Assembly: GCF_040958095.1 (NCBI RefSeq)
Contig: NC_091165.1
Coordinates: 28,807,378-28,871,377, forward strand
Source: Procambarus clarkii
Lineage: Eukaryota > Arthropoda > Malacostraca > Decapoda > Cambaridae
Length of the DNA: 64,000 nt
Direction: 5' to 3'
Shown: positions 27,998 to 38,287 of the stretch, in pieces
Layout of the letters: each line of letters begins with the position of its first letter
Numbering within the stretch: position 1 is the first letter of the stretch
Notes under the pieces: generated by a model
What the model saw: only the letters and a program-made list of their open reading frames with translations
The model's database searches: none
Told to the model about the DNA's origin: nothing
Translations under genes and position numbers: made by a program

Positions 27998-30774
27998 CGA
28001 AAATCGCGCGGTTTTTGGCAGGTAGCGGCGAAATTCGCGCGATTTTTGCCCGCCAGCTGCAAAAATCGCATGGTTTCTGGCCGCTAGCGTCGAAAATAGC
28101 GCGGTTTTCGGCCGTTAGCGGCAAAAATCGCGCTATTTTTGGCCGGTAGCGGCAAAAATCGCGATTTTTGCCCGCCAGCTGCGACAATCGCATTATTTTT
28201 GGCCGCTAGCGGCGAAAATCACGCGATTTTTGCCCGCCAGCTGCGAAAATCGCATGGTTTTTGGCCACTAGCGGCGAAAATCGCGCGGTTTTTGGCAGTA
28301 GCGGCGAAATTCGCGAGATTTTTGCCCGCCAGCTGCTAAAATCGCATGGTTTCTGGCTGCTAGCGTCGAAAATAGCGCGGTTTTCGGCCGTTAGCGGCAA
28401 AAATCGCCCGATTTTTGGTCGCTAGCGGCGAAAATCGTGCTATTTTTGGCCGGTAGCGGCGAAAATCGCGATTTTTGGCCGCCAGCTGCGACAATCGCAT
28501 GGTTTTTGGCCGCTAGCGGCGAAAATCGCGCGATTTTTGGCCGCTAGCGGCGAAATTCGCACGATTTTTGGCCGCTAGCTGCGAAAATCGCTCCATTTTT
28601 GGCCGCTAGCGGCGAAAATAGCCCCTTTTTTGTACGCTAGCAGCGAAAATCGGTCGATTTTTGGCAGGTAGCGGCGAAATTCGCACGATTTTTGCCCGCC
28701 AGCTGCAAAAATCGCATGGTTTTTGGCCGCTAGCGTCGAAAATAGCGCGGTTTTCGGCCGTTAGCGGCAAAAATCGCGCTATTTTTGGCCGGTAGCGGCG
28801 AAAATCGCAATTTTTGCCTGCCAGCTGCGACAATCGCATGGTTTTTGGCCGCTAGCGGCGAAAATCACGCGGTTTTTGGCCGGTAGCGGCGAAAATCACG
28901 CGATTTTTGCCCGCCAGTTGCAAAATTCGCATAGTTTCTGGCCGCTAGCGGCGAAAATCGCGCGATTTTTGCCCTCTAGCTGTGAAAATCGCACGGTTTT
29001 TGGCCGCTAGCGGCGAAAATCACGCGGTTTTTGGCCGGTAGCGGCGAAAACCACGCGATTTTTGCCCGCCAGCTGCGAAAATCGCATGGTTTTTGGCCGG
29101 TAGCGGCGAAAATCGCGCGTTTTTTGGCAGGTAGCGGCGAAATTCGCGCGATTTTTGCCCGCCAGCTGCTAAAATCGCATGGTTTCTGGCCGCTAGCGTC
29201 GAAAATAGCGCGGTTTTCGGCCGTTAGCGGCAAAAATCGCCCGATTTTTGGTCGCTAGCGGCGAAAACCGCACGGTTTTCGGCCGTTAGCGGCAAAAATC
29301 GCGCTATTTTTGGCCGGTAGCGGCGAAAATCGCGATTTTTGCCCGCCAGCTGCGACAATCGCAAGGTTTTTGGCCGCTAGCGGCGAAATTAGCCGCGATT
29401 TTTGGCCGCTAGCGGCGAAAATAGCCCCTTTTTTGGCCGCTAGCGGCGAAAATCGCGCGATTTTTGGCCGCTAACGGCGAAAATAGCCCCTTTTTTGGCC
29501 GCTAGCGGCGAAAATAGCCCATTTTTCGGCCGCTAGCGGCGAAAATCGGTCAATTTTTGGCAGGTAGCGGCGAAATTCGCATGGTTTCTGGCCACTAGCG
29601 TCGAAAATAGCGCGGTTTTCGGCCATTAGCGGCAAATATCGCCCGATTTTTGGCCGCTAGCGGCGAAAATAGCACAGTTTATGGCCGCTAGCGGCGAAAA
29701 TCGCGCTATTTTTGGCCGGTAGCAGTGAAAATCGCGATTTTTGCCCGCCAGCTGCGAAAATCGTGCGGTTTTTGGCCGCTAGCGGCGAAAATCGCGCGGT
29801 TTTTGGCCGCTAGCGGCGAAAATCGCGCTATTTTTGCCTGCCAGCTGCAAAAATCGCATAGTTTCTGGCCGCTAGCGGCGAAAATCGCGCGATTTTTGGC
29901 CGCTAGCGGCGAAATTTTCACGATTTTTGGCCGTTAGCGGCTTAAATCACGCGATTTTTGCCCGCCAGCTGCGAAAATCGCATGGTTTTTGGCCGCTAGC
30001 GGCGAAAATCGCATGGTTTTTGGCAGGTAGCGGCGAAATTCGCGCGATATTTCCACGCCAGCTGCAAAAATCGCATGGTTTCTGGCCGCTAGCGTCGAAA
30101 ATAGCGCGGTTTTCGGCCGTTAGCGGCAAAAATCGCGCTATTTTTGCCCGGTAGCGGCGAAAATCGCAATTTTTGCCTGCCAGCTGCGACAATCGCATGG
30201 TTTTTGGCCGCTAGCGGCGAAAATCACGCGGTTTTTGGCCGGTAGCGGCGAAAATCACGCGATTTTTGCCCGCTAACTGCGAAAATCGCATGGTTTTTGG
30301 CCGCTAGCGGCGAAAATCGCGCGTTTTTTGGCAGGTAGCGGCGAAATTCGCGCGATTTTTGCCCGCCAGCTGCTAAAATCGCATGGTTTCTGGCCGCTAG
30401 CGTCGAAAATAGCGCGGTTTTCGGCCGTTAGCGGCAAAAATCGCCTGATTTTTGGTTGCTAGCGGCGAAAATCGCGCTATTTTTGGCCGGTTGCGGCGAA
30501 AATCGCGATTTTCACCCGCCAGCTGCGATAATCGCATGGTTTTTGGCCGCTAGCGGCGAAAATCGCGCGATTTTTGGCCGCTAGCAGCGAAAATCGCCCC
30601 ATTTTTGGCCGCTAGCGGCGAAAATAGCCCCTTTTTTGGCCGCTAGCGGCGAAAATCGGTCGATTTTTGGCAGGTAACGGCGAAATTCGCACGATTTTTG
30701 CCCGCCAGCTGCAAAAATCGCATGGTTTCTGGCCGCTAGCGTCGAAAATAGCGCGGTTTTCGGCCGTTAGCGGC

Positions 30775-30829
30775 CTCTCTCTCTCTCTCTCTCTCTCTCG
30801 CTCTCGCTCTCGCTCTCTATATATATATA
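30775..30829. repeat. CT and TA microsatellite at the satellite edge
   Basis: (CT)n with three CG interruptions, then (TA)n, directly after the last satellite 2 monomer and directly before a full-length SINE. Confidence 0.9.
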
Positions 30830-31148
30830 GCAGTCTCCGTGGTGTAGTGGTAGCAGTCTCCGTGGTGTAGTGGTAAGACACTCGCCTGGCGTTCCGCGAG
30901 CGCTATGTCATGGGTTCGTATCCTGGCTGGGGAGGATTTACTGGGCGCAATTCCTTAACTGTAGCCTCTGTTTAACGCAACAGTAAAATGTGTACTTGGA
31001 TGAAAAAACGATTCTTCGCGGCAGGGGATCGTATTCCAGGGACCATAGGATTAAGGACTTGCCCGAAACGCTACGCGTACTAGTGGCTGTACAAGAATGT
31101 AACAACTCTTGTATATATCTCAAAAAAAAAAAAAAAAAAAAAAAAAAA
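30830..31148 (+). repeat. Full-length tRNA-derived SINE (family C) with poly(A) tail
   Basis: The head TCCGTGGTGTAGTGGTAAGA contains an A box (TGGTGTAGTGGT), followed by a B box GGGTTCGTATCC near 30913. The body includes ATTAAGGACTTGCCCGAAAC and GTGGCTGTACAAGAATG, and the tail is an uninterrupted poly(A) at 31122-31148. The first 23 bases are tandemly duplicated (30830-30852 and 30853-30875). The clean tail suggests a recent insertion. Confidence 0.9.
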
Positions 31149-31319
31149 GAATGTAAAGAGAGGAGGCGTGTCGATTAGCTCCCCAAGAAGTATGGGACAT
31201 GACCTAAAGTTAGTTAAGGGCCTTAGAGCATTCAACTCGGACGTAAAAAATATGGGGCGACAAAGACAAACGAGTGTCAAAGATTAGCCCTAAAAGCTTT
31301 AGCAGATTCTTTGTACAAA

Positions 31320-31510
31320 AGGGGATGACCCCTGTTACCTAACAGTAAATAGGTATCTGGGAGTTAGCTGTTACAGGCTGCTTCCTAGGGGGGTGCGTGT
31401 GTGGGAGAAAAAAAAAATATCTCAAATTTTTATCCCATTCTCTAACTTTTTTTTTTTAGTTTAGTTCGTTTATTATGCACCCCATACCCATCTTGTGGAC
31501 GGTAGTAAAA
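31320..31510 (+). repeat. SINE A fragment and LINE-end motif
   Basis: CAGTAAATAGGTATCTGGGA ... ACAGGCTGCTTCCT (31343-31390) matches the family A body. A separate AGTTTAGTTCGTTTATTATG ... CCCATACCCATCTTGTGG motif (31457-31500) follows; a degenerate version lies near 14152. Confidence 0.6.
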
Positions 31511-32337
31511 AGGGTTGCATTTTTATTATCTTTAATGGCAAAATTTAATTACAATTTTGCCTAATCTGAGGATTTCATTACATTAACATTAGAATCATAA
31601 GAATTATGAGCATTATGTGGCTTAAGTTCTATAGTATCGCGAGGACAGGCTGACTACTTTAAATGATATTATTACGACACTAAACAGTGCCACAAAAATA
31701 GTATGAGAATTCAGGAGAATAACCTTGAAAACTCAGGAGAGAAACCTTACAATAAATGTGTGCAATGCAATGCACAATGTATAATTACATTAATTTTGTT
31801 TACGACACAAAATATATACAGCATTTTGAACATATTTCAGTATACTATGTAATGGTTTTATTAATTTAAATTAATAAACAAATTTTTAAAAAAGACTTCT
31901 TATAGTTATATAATTATAAATTTTTTAGTAAACATATAAAACATATTTCTTTAGAAACTTACAGGCAATAAGCTCAAAACCAAGTTAAATTTATACTTTC
32001 TTCTTCGATTTGATCTATTTAATTATGTCTATAAGCTGTTAGTGATGATTAATTTTTGATCGACATTATATTTCAGCTATCGCACATGTAATAGTTTATC
32101 TTTAGAACCAAATTTTTTCGTGTCTACTATTCCTGAGCAGAGTATTAAAATTAATTTATATACAGTATTTTCAAGACTTTTGCTGCGTTTTCTGTGAACC
32201 GTGATACCGGTAAGACTTAAGTATTTACATTTAGATGCTCTCTAGCATATCTACTTAGTATCCGAAAGAGAAAAGCATTAAGGCAAGAGTGCATTTACTC
32301 ATAACAGTGCAGAAGGCTGACAATTATATGCACTTGC
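31511..32337. other. AT-rich DNA, nothing recognised
   Basis: No convincing open frame, splice-site pair or repeat family seen on either strand. Confidence 0.5.
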
Positions 32338-32970
32338 AACCTGTCCTCAGGCCAGGCTCGTTAGAGGAGCCATCCACCTCGAGACACATTCATAAATGTT
32401 TACGCAGTGTAATATAAATAGGTTTGTTTTCATATATAAATTAATACTATTATAAAAAGAAATCAATGTATATTCAAGGCGTAGGTTAGGTTAGGTGTTT
32501 AGGTTCTGTTGGCGAATATTTGTGTTTGTAGTACGTGGGTGGCAATTATCACAATAATCCGGTTATTGCTCACAATTCCTGCGACGGCGCTGGAACCAAT
32601 TGGATTGGAGTTTGCCTTTCCATTGGAGACTTTCGGCGCCGTGGAGACGGGGGACCTGCTGCATGGGTAACAGCTTCTCCGCCGTATCAACTTACCCTGG
32701 CTTTGCGCCCTGGAGCTGCCACTCCAGACCGACAACCAGAGCACAACTCCATGGTCTCCTGAGACAGATGGATGCCTACTATATAGTACGTGGATGAAGC
32801 ATCTACAGACATGTGATTCGAGCAGCGGTCGTCAGCGAACCACTGCTCGAGAAAATTGCCTACGTCATCAGGTGAGAGTCGTTGGGTAATCGTTTTTCAC
32901 TGATCAAATGAGGGTTTGATGGTTGGGTTAACGAGCATTTGACCTGTATTGATGAGAACGGGCTAATCAC
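32338..32970 (+). mobile_element. MITE family M (copy 1), interrupted by family D
   Basis: It begins ACCTGTCCTCAGGCCAGGCT and ends near TTGATGAGAACGGGCT. The inside contains GTAGGTTAGGTTAGGTG, TAGGTTCTGTTGGC and the GTTCGAG/GAAGCA region. The element is split by an insertion at 32539-32783. Related copies lie at 42190-42530, 43430-43920, 45770-45930, 46080-46400 and 63075-63480. Comparing ends suggests terminal inverted repeats of the type CAACnnnCCGTCCTCGAC, so I infer a non-autonomous DNA transposon. Confidence 0.65.
32539..32783 (+). mobile_element. Family D retroposon nested in MITE M
   Basis: A 245-bp insert containing TTCCTGCGACGGCGCTGGAA, GGAGACTTTCGGCGCC and CTTACCCTGGCTTTGCGCCC, ending GATGGATGCCTACTATA. 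It is flanked by a 10-bp duplication TAGTACGTGG (32529-32538 and 32784-32793). The related longer copy at 55790-56245 extends further 5' but ends at the same CTA-rich terminus. That is the expected pattern for 5'-truncated, target-primed retroposition. Confidence 0.8.
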
Positions 32971-33035
32971 TAAAATATAACTGCCATATTTTCATTAGAA
33001 TCAGATCGTGTAGCAATAACTATGCTCCAATTAAT

Positions 33036-33170
33036 AAGTCCGAAATGCTGTGTGTATTAGTGGCTTTAGGCTTGTATGCACTAGCTCTTTCTCGAAATCC
33101 AACATTATGCTTGTAACTCATCTTGTATGTGTATACTTTTACCTGAATAAACATTTGATTTTATTTGAAG
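33036..33170 (+). repeat. LINE 3' end (CCCGAAACGCT family)
   Basis: GTGTATTAGTGGCTTTAGGC ... CAACATTATGCTTGTAACTC ... CTTTTACCTGAATAAACATT. The same order of motifs occurs at 44810-44995. The CCTGAATAAA-plus-TTTGATTT ending resembles a LINE 3' UTR. Confidence 0.65.
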
Positions 33171-33660
33171 TCAAGTAATGACAGCTCAGTAGTACAGTCA
33201 CCGCCACAACCTCAGTCTCCTTTTATACGTCATTTAATAGAGTAGCAATGACGTAGGGGGCTGGACGGGCTCACCATAGCCCGTGCTACATGGACACTTC
33301 GTTCTGAGTAGCTAAATCTGGAACAACGTAGGGGGGAGGGGGGCTACATACTTTCCTCAGGATTTTGAGTAAGTACTGACGGCTACGCAGCACCTGGATT
33401 CACCAACCAATATAAATATCCATTTACGAAGCCTGTATATCTTTCCCGGATCATTATGAAATTCACAGGGTCGACAGAGGCAACACTCAAAACGGGATAG
33501 ACCAGCCCCAGAGAGCCCCCGGAAGCTGGAGAAACAGATGAACCAGAGAAATGTCTGGATAAAAATCTTCAGCGAAAAGAGTCAGAAAATAAGATACTAG
33601 AGTTAAATTCTCTAAATGGCTTCGGAAGTAAACACTACGAGAATCAGAAATTAACCTTGC
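33171..33660. other. Unassigned DNA with one fragment of the hairpin retroposon
   Basis: Only GGGCTCACCATAGCCCGTGC (33266-33285) with a degenerate following TCGTTCTGAGTAGCTAAATC is recognisable, a remnant of family F. I see nothing else. Confidence 0.5.
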
Positions 33661-33676
33661 GAGTTGGTGTGTGTGT

Positions 33677-33746
33677 GGGGGGGGGGGGGGTTGTGTGGGG
33701 CTTGGGGGGGGGGCAGGGGGGACTGGGGGGGGGCTAGGGGGGGCAC
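33677..33746 (+). repeat. Guanine-run tract with G-quadruplex potential
   Basis: At least eight runs of four or more G within 70 bases, separated by short linkers (TTGTG, CTT, CA, ACT, CTA), on the plus strand. This exceeds the usual minimum for intramolecular G-quadruplex formation. Confidence 0.9.
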
Positions 33747-34135
33747 TGAGTGAGGCGATGGTAGTCCAACTGTGTAAGTCAGACAGATTGAAGTCTGTTG
33801 TGTTACGCGCTGGTCCATTCTCCCCCCACTGTGAGAACCCCCATTACCGCTCCCTAGCTGTGAGTACACCCATTATTTCTCCTACAATGTGAGTACACCC
33901 ATTACCTCTCCCTTAGCTGTGGGTACAGCTCTCCACCACTGTGTGTGTGTGTACACCCATTAATGGTAATCCTTCCTCCTTATCTCCTATTTAAGACAAT
34001 ACAACTTTCTCTCTCACTTAAAACATCACAGCTGGCATGACTTGAAAGACTTGTACACATTTGACATAGATTGTGTTGCTGTGAGTTGGCAACACACCAG
34101 TGGTGGAGAGTTAGTATATTTGCTAACACTTGCGT

Positions 34136-34139
<4 letters not shown>

Positions 34140-34203
<64 letters not shown>
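34140..34203. repeat. (CT)n microsatellite
   Basis: About 30 uninterrupted CT units followed by a short CA tract. No gene is seen in the flanking 34204-35140, which is AT-rich and then G-rich (GGGGAGGTGAAAGG-like). Confidence 0.95.
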
Positions 34204-34210
<7 letters not shown>

Positions 34211-35149
34211 ATGCTCCAATCTCAAGCCATTCTCCTGTTTAGATAGATAGTACTCTTTGTACCTATGTGGGTTATCGTACACATATATTGATATAATGGA
34301 CAATTAAGATAGCAGAATTTGCTACTATTCACTTTATAAAATCCTAGAAAAAAATCAAGTTACAAAACTTAAATATTCCTAGGCCTAGTATAGCACACAT
34401 ATATGTGTTATATTAGGTCACAGAAGGTTAGGTTAGGTTTTATTAGCCATATAAATATAAAACTCCTACCGGTTTGTTCAAATTCAATAGCACCAAATTC
34501 TATTTCCTAATGGTCCATTATGTCAATCTATGTATAATGGTCCACATAGTTACCATAAGTATGTAACTAATGTATAAGTATATGTATACATACTAATGTA
34601 TAATTAGTAACTAATGTATATACAACTACCATAAGTATACGTACCATTACCTGTCTAAACAAGAGGATGGGATGCCCAACATATAATATATATATTTATC
34701 TATTTATTTATTCTAGCGCGAATCTTATAAATTTTCTTCACATTTGTCTTCACCTATGAGCCATAGAACGGAACTCCGGCTGTATGGGTATGACGTCAGA
34801 GGCTAGCTGCTTTATGAAGGCTGACAAGGGTGCTGGTGGGGCGGATCACGGGATGGAATGGCAAACACCGCCTCGGGGAGGTGAAAGGAAAAGGGAGCAA
34901 GATGGGTAATTAAGGGGAGAGTTCAGGAGAGGAACCGGTTATGTACAGCTGGTGGGAAGGGGGAATGTTCATTGACGGGAAGGGGTAATGGGTAAGACAG
35001 TGGGGAAATGGACAGAACAGATGGTGAGATGATGATATAATTCCTGTTCTGGAAAACACGTTCTTGTACTTACTATAGACTTACTGAGGTCTCACCTAGG
35101 CCAGTTACTGGCTTACCTCCCCAGGATACAACCCACAACAGCTACCTTA

Positions 35150-35395
35150 CCTTGAGGTGCTTCCGGGGCTTAGCGTCCCCGCGGCCCGGTCGTCGACCAG
35201 GCCTCCTGGTTGCTGGACTCCAGTACTTATTTTACCATGACGTGAACAGAGGCATCTTCTTGAGGTTATCTTGAGATGATTTTAGGGCTTTTTAGTGTCC
35301 CCGCGGCCCGGTCCTCGACCAGGCCTCCACCCCCAGGAAGCAGTCCATGACAGCTGACTAACACCCAGGTACCTATTTTACTGCTAGGCATGAGA
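35150..35395 (-). repeat. Two SINE A copies in tandem, minus strand
   Basis: The core complement CCCCGCGGCCCGGTC appears twice (near 35177 and 35299), each followed by GACCAGGCCTCC. The second continues into AGGAAGCAGTCC and ACCCAGGTACCTATTTTACT, the complement of the family A body. Confidence 0.8.
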
Positions 35396-35804
35396 TGAAA
35401 GGAAAAACAAACAAGGGACGGTGGTGGTGGTGGTCTAGAACACCCTGGATGACAGAGGTGAAAGCGAGTGGCCCATCACGGGAGTTCCAGTCTCACATTC
35501 CACAAGACAGTCTCAAGAAAAACTCGGAAGTCGTAGCTCACTCGGAAGTGAAAGTAAGGAGGGTGAAATTGGGCTTCAGCAGTGGGTGTGGGTGGGGGAG
35601 TAGGCGAGGGGGGTGGGGAAGGGAAATGAGAGGGGTGTTTACAGAGTTACAGAGGAGTGTAACAGAAAAATGGAATGGGAGAGAAGGTAAATTCTAATGG
35701 GTAAGGGGGTGGGGGGTTTAGGAGGAGTACACCACTAAGGACACTAAGAGTCACTAACAACATAATAATAATAATCCATTATCATTCTGACAGATACTGC
35801 CATA

Positions 35805-37299
35805 ATGAGGTCAGTGATGATACTGGCATCACTGGCCATGATAGCACTGGTCCCGCTGGCAGTACCTGTGGTGATTCTCTCTCACCACTTCCGCTGGACT
35901 CGTCTAAGATCTCTGGTCATGTGTTGCTGGAGAGGCCCGACGTCTCCCTGCTGCTACATCCACTACCCCTATTACCACGGTGAGCCTCGTCTTAACCACC
36001 CTTGTACCCAGCCATAACTATTTGCCTCCCCTTGATATACTCAACTGTTATTACTGCTACATAAACTCGCCACTAAATCTCTAGCTAACACCATATATTT
36101 GATTGGCTGAAAAACACGTGTTTCCAATGTTGTCCGTCATATACATTGCAAATATACATTGCGGGCGTTGGCAATGTTTAAAAGTAGTGTATATCATTTG
36201 TATTAGGATTCGGGAAGTTTGTCATCAACAGATTTCACGAGTCTGTTGAGTAATGGATTCTGTACTATAAGAAATATATAGAAATCGGAGATCTGATCAA
36301 TCAGAGAAGCCTAGGAGAACTTGACCAATGGCTGCTCGCCAGCCTTTGACCTCGAGAAATCAAAGCCATCAGAAGGGCCTTAATATTGAGCCCCTTGGAC
36401 CAGGATCCACTGGGAGACATCTCCCGTCACGCAGGGTGCAGTCGCACCTCCACAGATCTCCAGTATCAGCTCTTGATACTGGTAATGGCTCAAAAGGACA
36501 ACCACTTACGGGCTATTCATGCCCGTGCCACCTTTTGGGTGGCTTAATCTTCATCAATCATCCAGGATCCAGCCAATTGATGAATAGCAGTCGGTTGAGT
36601 TGGCCGTGCTAAATCTCTGTGCTCATCAGTACCTAACTCACAGTTCTGTTGAGGACTGGCCTGGTCGGGGACCGGACCGCGGGCACGTTGAGCCCCGAAA
36701 TCATCGCAAGGTAACCGCAAAGAGGATTAACACTTGTTACATATTTGAGATAGTGTTGCAGGAGGATCCTGACGTGCATCGAACTTTCATATTCACTGTC
36801 CAACTATTTATTGTTTAATATTTGTTATTTATAAATATTCCTATTTATATCCACCCAAACTCATATATATATACGTCTAACTTACGCACGAAACAATCCT
36901 ACGTCTATATTATGGTACCCGGTAATTTGGTCACTGCAGGAATAGAGAGACTAGAGAGCTTTTAACTCTATGAGTAAGCAATTATCCAAAAAAGGCGCCA
37001 AGCTATGAATACTTTTATTTTTAGCACAGCTTCTGTCACGTGATATTCAAAAAGGCCTTAAATATGGAAGCTTGAGACTCAGATGTGTCATAGGGATGTT
37101 AGAAAGTTTTCCTTCAGCGTGAGGATAGTGAGTAAATGGAATGACCTAAAGGAGCAGGTTGTAAAGGCTAACTCCATTCCTAACTTTAAAAGCAAGTATG
37201 ATAGAGAAATAGGCCAGGGGTCATTGCATTAGACAACCAACGGTTAGAAAAGTGGGGGGTCCAAGAGCTAGAGCTTGATCCTGCAGCCACAAATAGGTG

Positions 37300-37338
<39 letters not shown>

Positions 37339-38287
37339 TCTGAAAGATATTTACGCCCCTAAACATAACCTGGCGCCTCGAGCGTCACGAAGTACCGGTG
37401 TAAAAGCTTTCGCTGAGAGTAAAGCTGTGGTTGTGGCGGAGGAAAATGGCTTCCAAAGACCTGTGTTGCGTGTGGTGTGGCTCGTGTGGCCCCTGGGAGG
37501 TGTGGCCCCTGGGGTCTGTGGCCCCTGGGGTCTGTGGCTCCCATGTTCTGTGGCCCCCATGTGGTGTGGCCCGCGTGGCGAGTCCCAAACAGGGAGACAC
37601 ACACACCATATAGCATTTACGTTTAGAAAACTTCTTCCCCAATCTGCAGGTTTGAATAATAATAAGTTATACTCACGGCTCCTGGGAGGGTAGAGAGAGG
37701 ACGGGTGACCGGCCTCTTCCTTCAGCAACAACTGGAATTTATTTAGACTTTTATTCCTAGGGTTTAACAGTGAAATCGTAGCATCGAATACAATTAAAAT
37801 AATGAAGCAATTTTTGTTCTCAAATGGATGATATATTATCTAATTTTAGCGCCTGTACACTTGTTTGGAAGTTTATAAATTATTATTTTTTCATAGAGTA
37901 TAAGGGAAAATATTTATATCTATATATATTTTTTTTTTACAAATTTCTCAGATGTCATTATGTTTCTAATTATTGCTTGCAGTCCTTATTGCATTTCATC
38001 ATTTTCCTCTATCATGTTTCGCCCCATTTTTAATGATGGCTGGAGTGTTAGCATCGCAAGTCGTCTTTGGAATCGAAGTGCAAACGATCTGTTATCTGTG
38101 TACAAAGTTAACTGTATCCCCATTCTCCCTCTCAGGACTGTCAGTGGGTAAGCGGCCGTGGCCACTACTAAGCTACGCTGGGCTCTCCAAGGCAGAGCTG
38201 CAGCAGGAGGGCAAGGAGAGACGGGCTCGCAGGGAAAGGTACCACGACAGGGATATGGACAGGGACTCCCGCCGGCAGTACCTCTAG
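35805..38287 (+). CDS. Two-exon precursor of a putative secreted cysteine-rich, amidated peptide
   Basis: Exon 1 (35805-35979) starts at ATG and ends CCACG|GTGAGC in phase 1. Exon 2 (38136-38287) follows an excellent acceptor (CCCATTCTCCCTCTCAG) and stops at TAG. A second AG nine bases further in is also in frame. The product is 108 residues. Residues 5-26 are strongly hydrophobic (ILASLAMIALVPLAVPVVIL), fitting a signal peptide. Cysteines pair as C40-C41 and C49-C50 (CCWRGPTSPCC), followed by an aromatic stretch YIHYPYYHG. G63-K64-R65 is a classic amidation plus dibasic cleavage site; RRARR (87-91) and RR (104-105) are further processing sites, in an acidic and basic tail. A 3' UTR with tandem repeats and AATAAA at 38668-38673 follows. 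Neuroendocrine precursors have this layout, but I recognise no family; a small single-pass membrane protein is the alternative. Confidence 0.6.
36410..36561 (+). mobile_element. Short retroposon family E, full copy with TSD
   Basis: A 152-bp insert flanked by CCAGGATCCA (36400-36409 and 36562-36571). The head is CTGGGAGACATCTCCCGTC. The 3' half has the hairpin TACGGGCTATTCATGCCCGT, then GCCACCTTTTGGGTGGCTTA and a CATCAATCAT tail. A 5'-truncated copy lies on the minus strand at 41871-41949. No A or B box was found. It inserted in the intron of the peptide-precursor gene. Confidence 0.8.
36640..36725 (+). repeat. SINE A core fragment
   Basis: GGCCTGGTCGGGGACCGGAC ... GCCCCGAAATCATCGCAAGG matches the end of family A. 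Confidence 0.7.
37080..37300 (+). mobile_element. CR1/Jockey-like LINE 3' end with polymerase tail
   Basis: It reads HRDVRKFSFSVRIVSKWNDL ... VVKANSIPNFKSKYDREIG, with one base-level difference needed at the start, followed by a 3' UTR with GGGGTCCAAGAGCTAGAGC and ATAGGTGAGTACAC. It is homologous to 13225-13545. An (AC)n microsatellite (37302-37335) grows out of its terminal ACACAC. It lies in the intron of the peptide gene. Confidence 0.75.
37302..37336. repeat. (AC)n microsatellite
   Basis: About 17 AC units directly after the LINE terminus. Confidence 0.9.
37470..37580 (+). repeat. Short tandem repeats of GTGGCCCCTGGGGTCTGTG
   Basis: Four to six degenerate units of 15-18 bp (GTGGCCCCTGGGGTCT, GTGGCTCCCATGTTCT, GTGGCCCCCATGTGGT). 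Frames on both strands are open because of the repeat. Confidence 0.7.

Larger units (their letters stand above)
18780..30774. repeat. Satellite 2: 31-bp double-palindrome array with higher-order repeats
   Basis: About 12 kb of a 31-bp monomer, GGCCGCTAGCGGC + GAAAATCGCGCGATTTTT. Both halves are self-complementary: GCCGCTAGCGGC is a perfect 12-mer palindrome and AAAATCGCGCGATTTT a perfect 16-mer. Variant units carry CCGCCAGCTGC in place of the first half, or GCATGGTTTTT in the second. Monomer order is conserved in multi-kb blocks: 19154-20500 recurs at a shift of 5603, 20727-21890 at 2125, and 23674-24238 at 3358. CpG is very dense against an AT-rich background. Three monomers make 93 bp, a multiple of three, so long frames persist on both strands (up to 188 codons); I do not regard them as genes. 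Confidence 0.97.

Noticed and set aside
19154-28200. Dozens of open frames of 60-188 codons on both strands with AKIARF or GQKPCDF-type repeats
   Set aside because: They arise because 93 bp (three 31-bp satellite units) is a multiple of three and the unit has few stops on either strand. There is no start context, splice structure or non-repetitive part, and the same frames recur in every duplicated block.
16411-30774. Regularly spaced palindromic repeats resembling a CRISPR array
   Set aside because: There are no unique spacers, the units are contiguous, and the setting is eukaryotic. It is satellite DNA.
37351-37731. Overlapping open frames on both strands with GHRPQGP-type repeats
   Set aside because: They follow the short GTGGCCCCTGGGG tandem repeat and have no gene structure.
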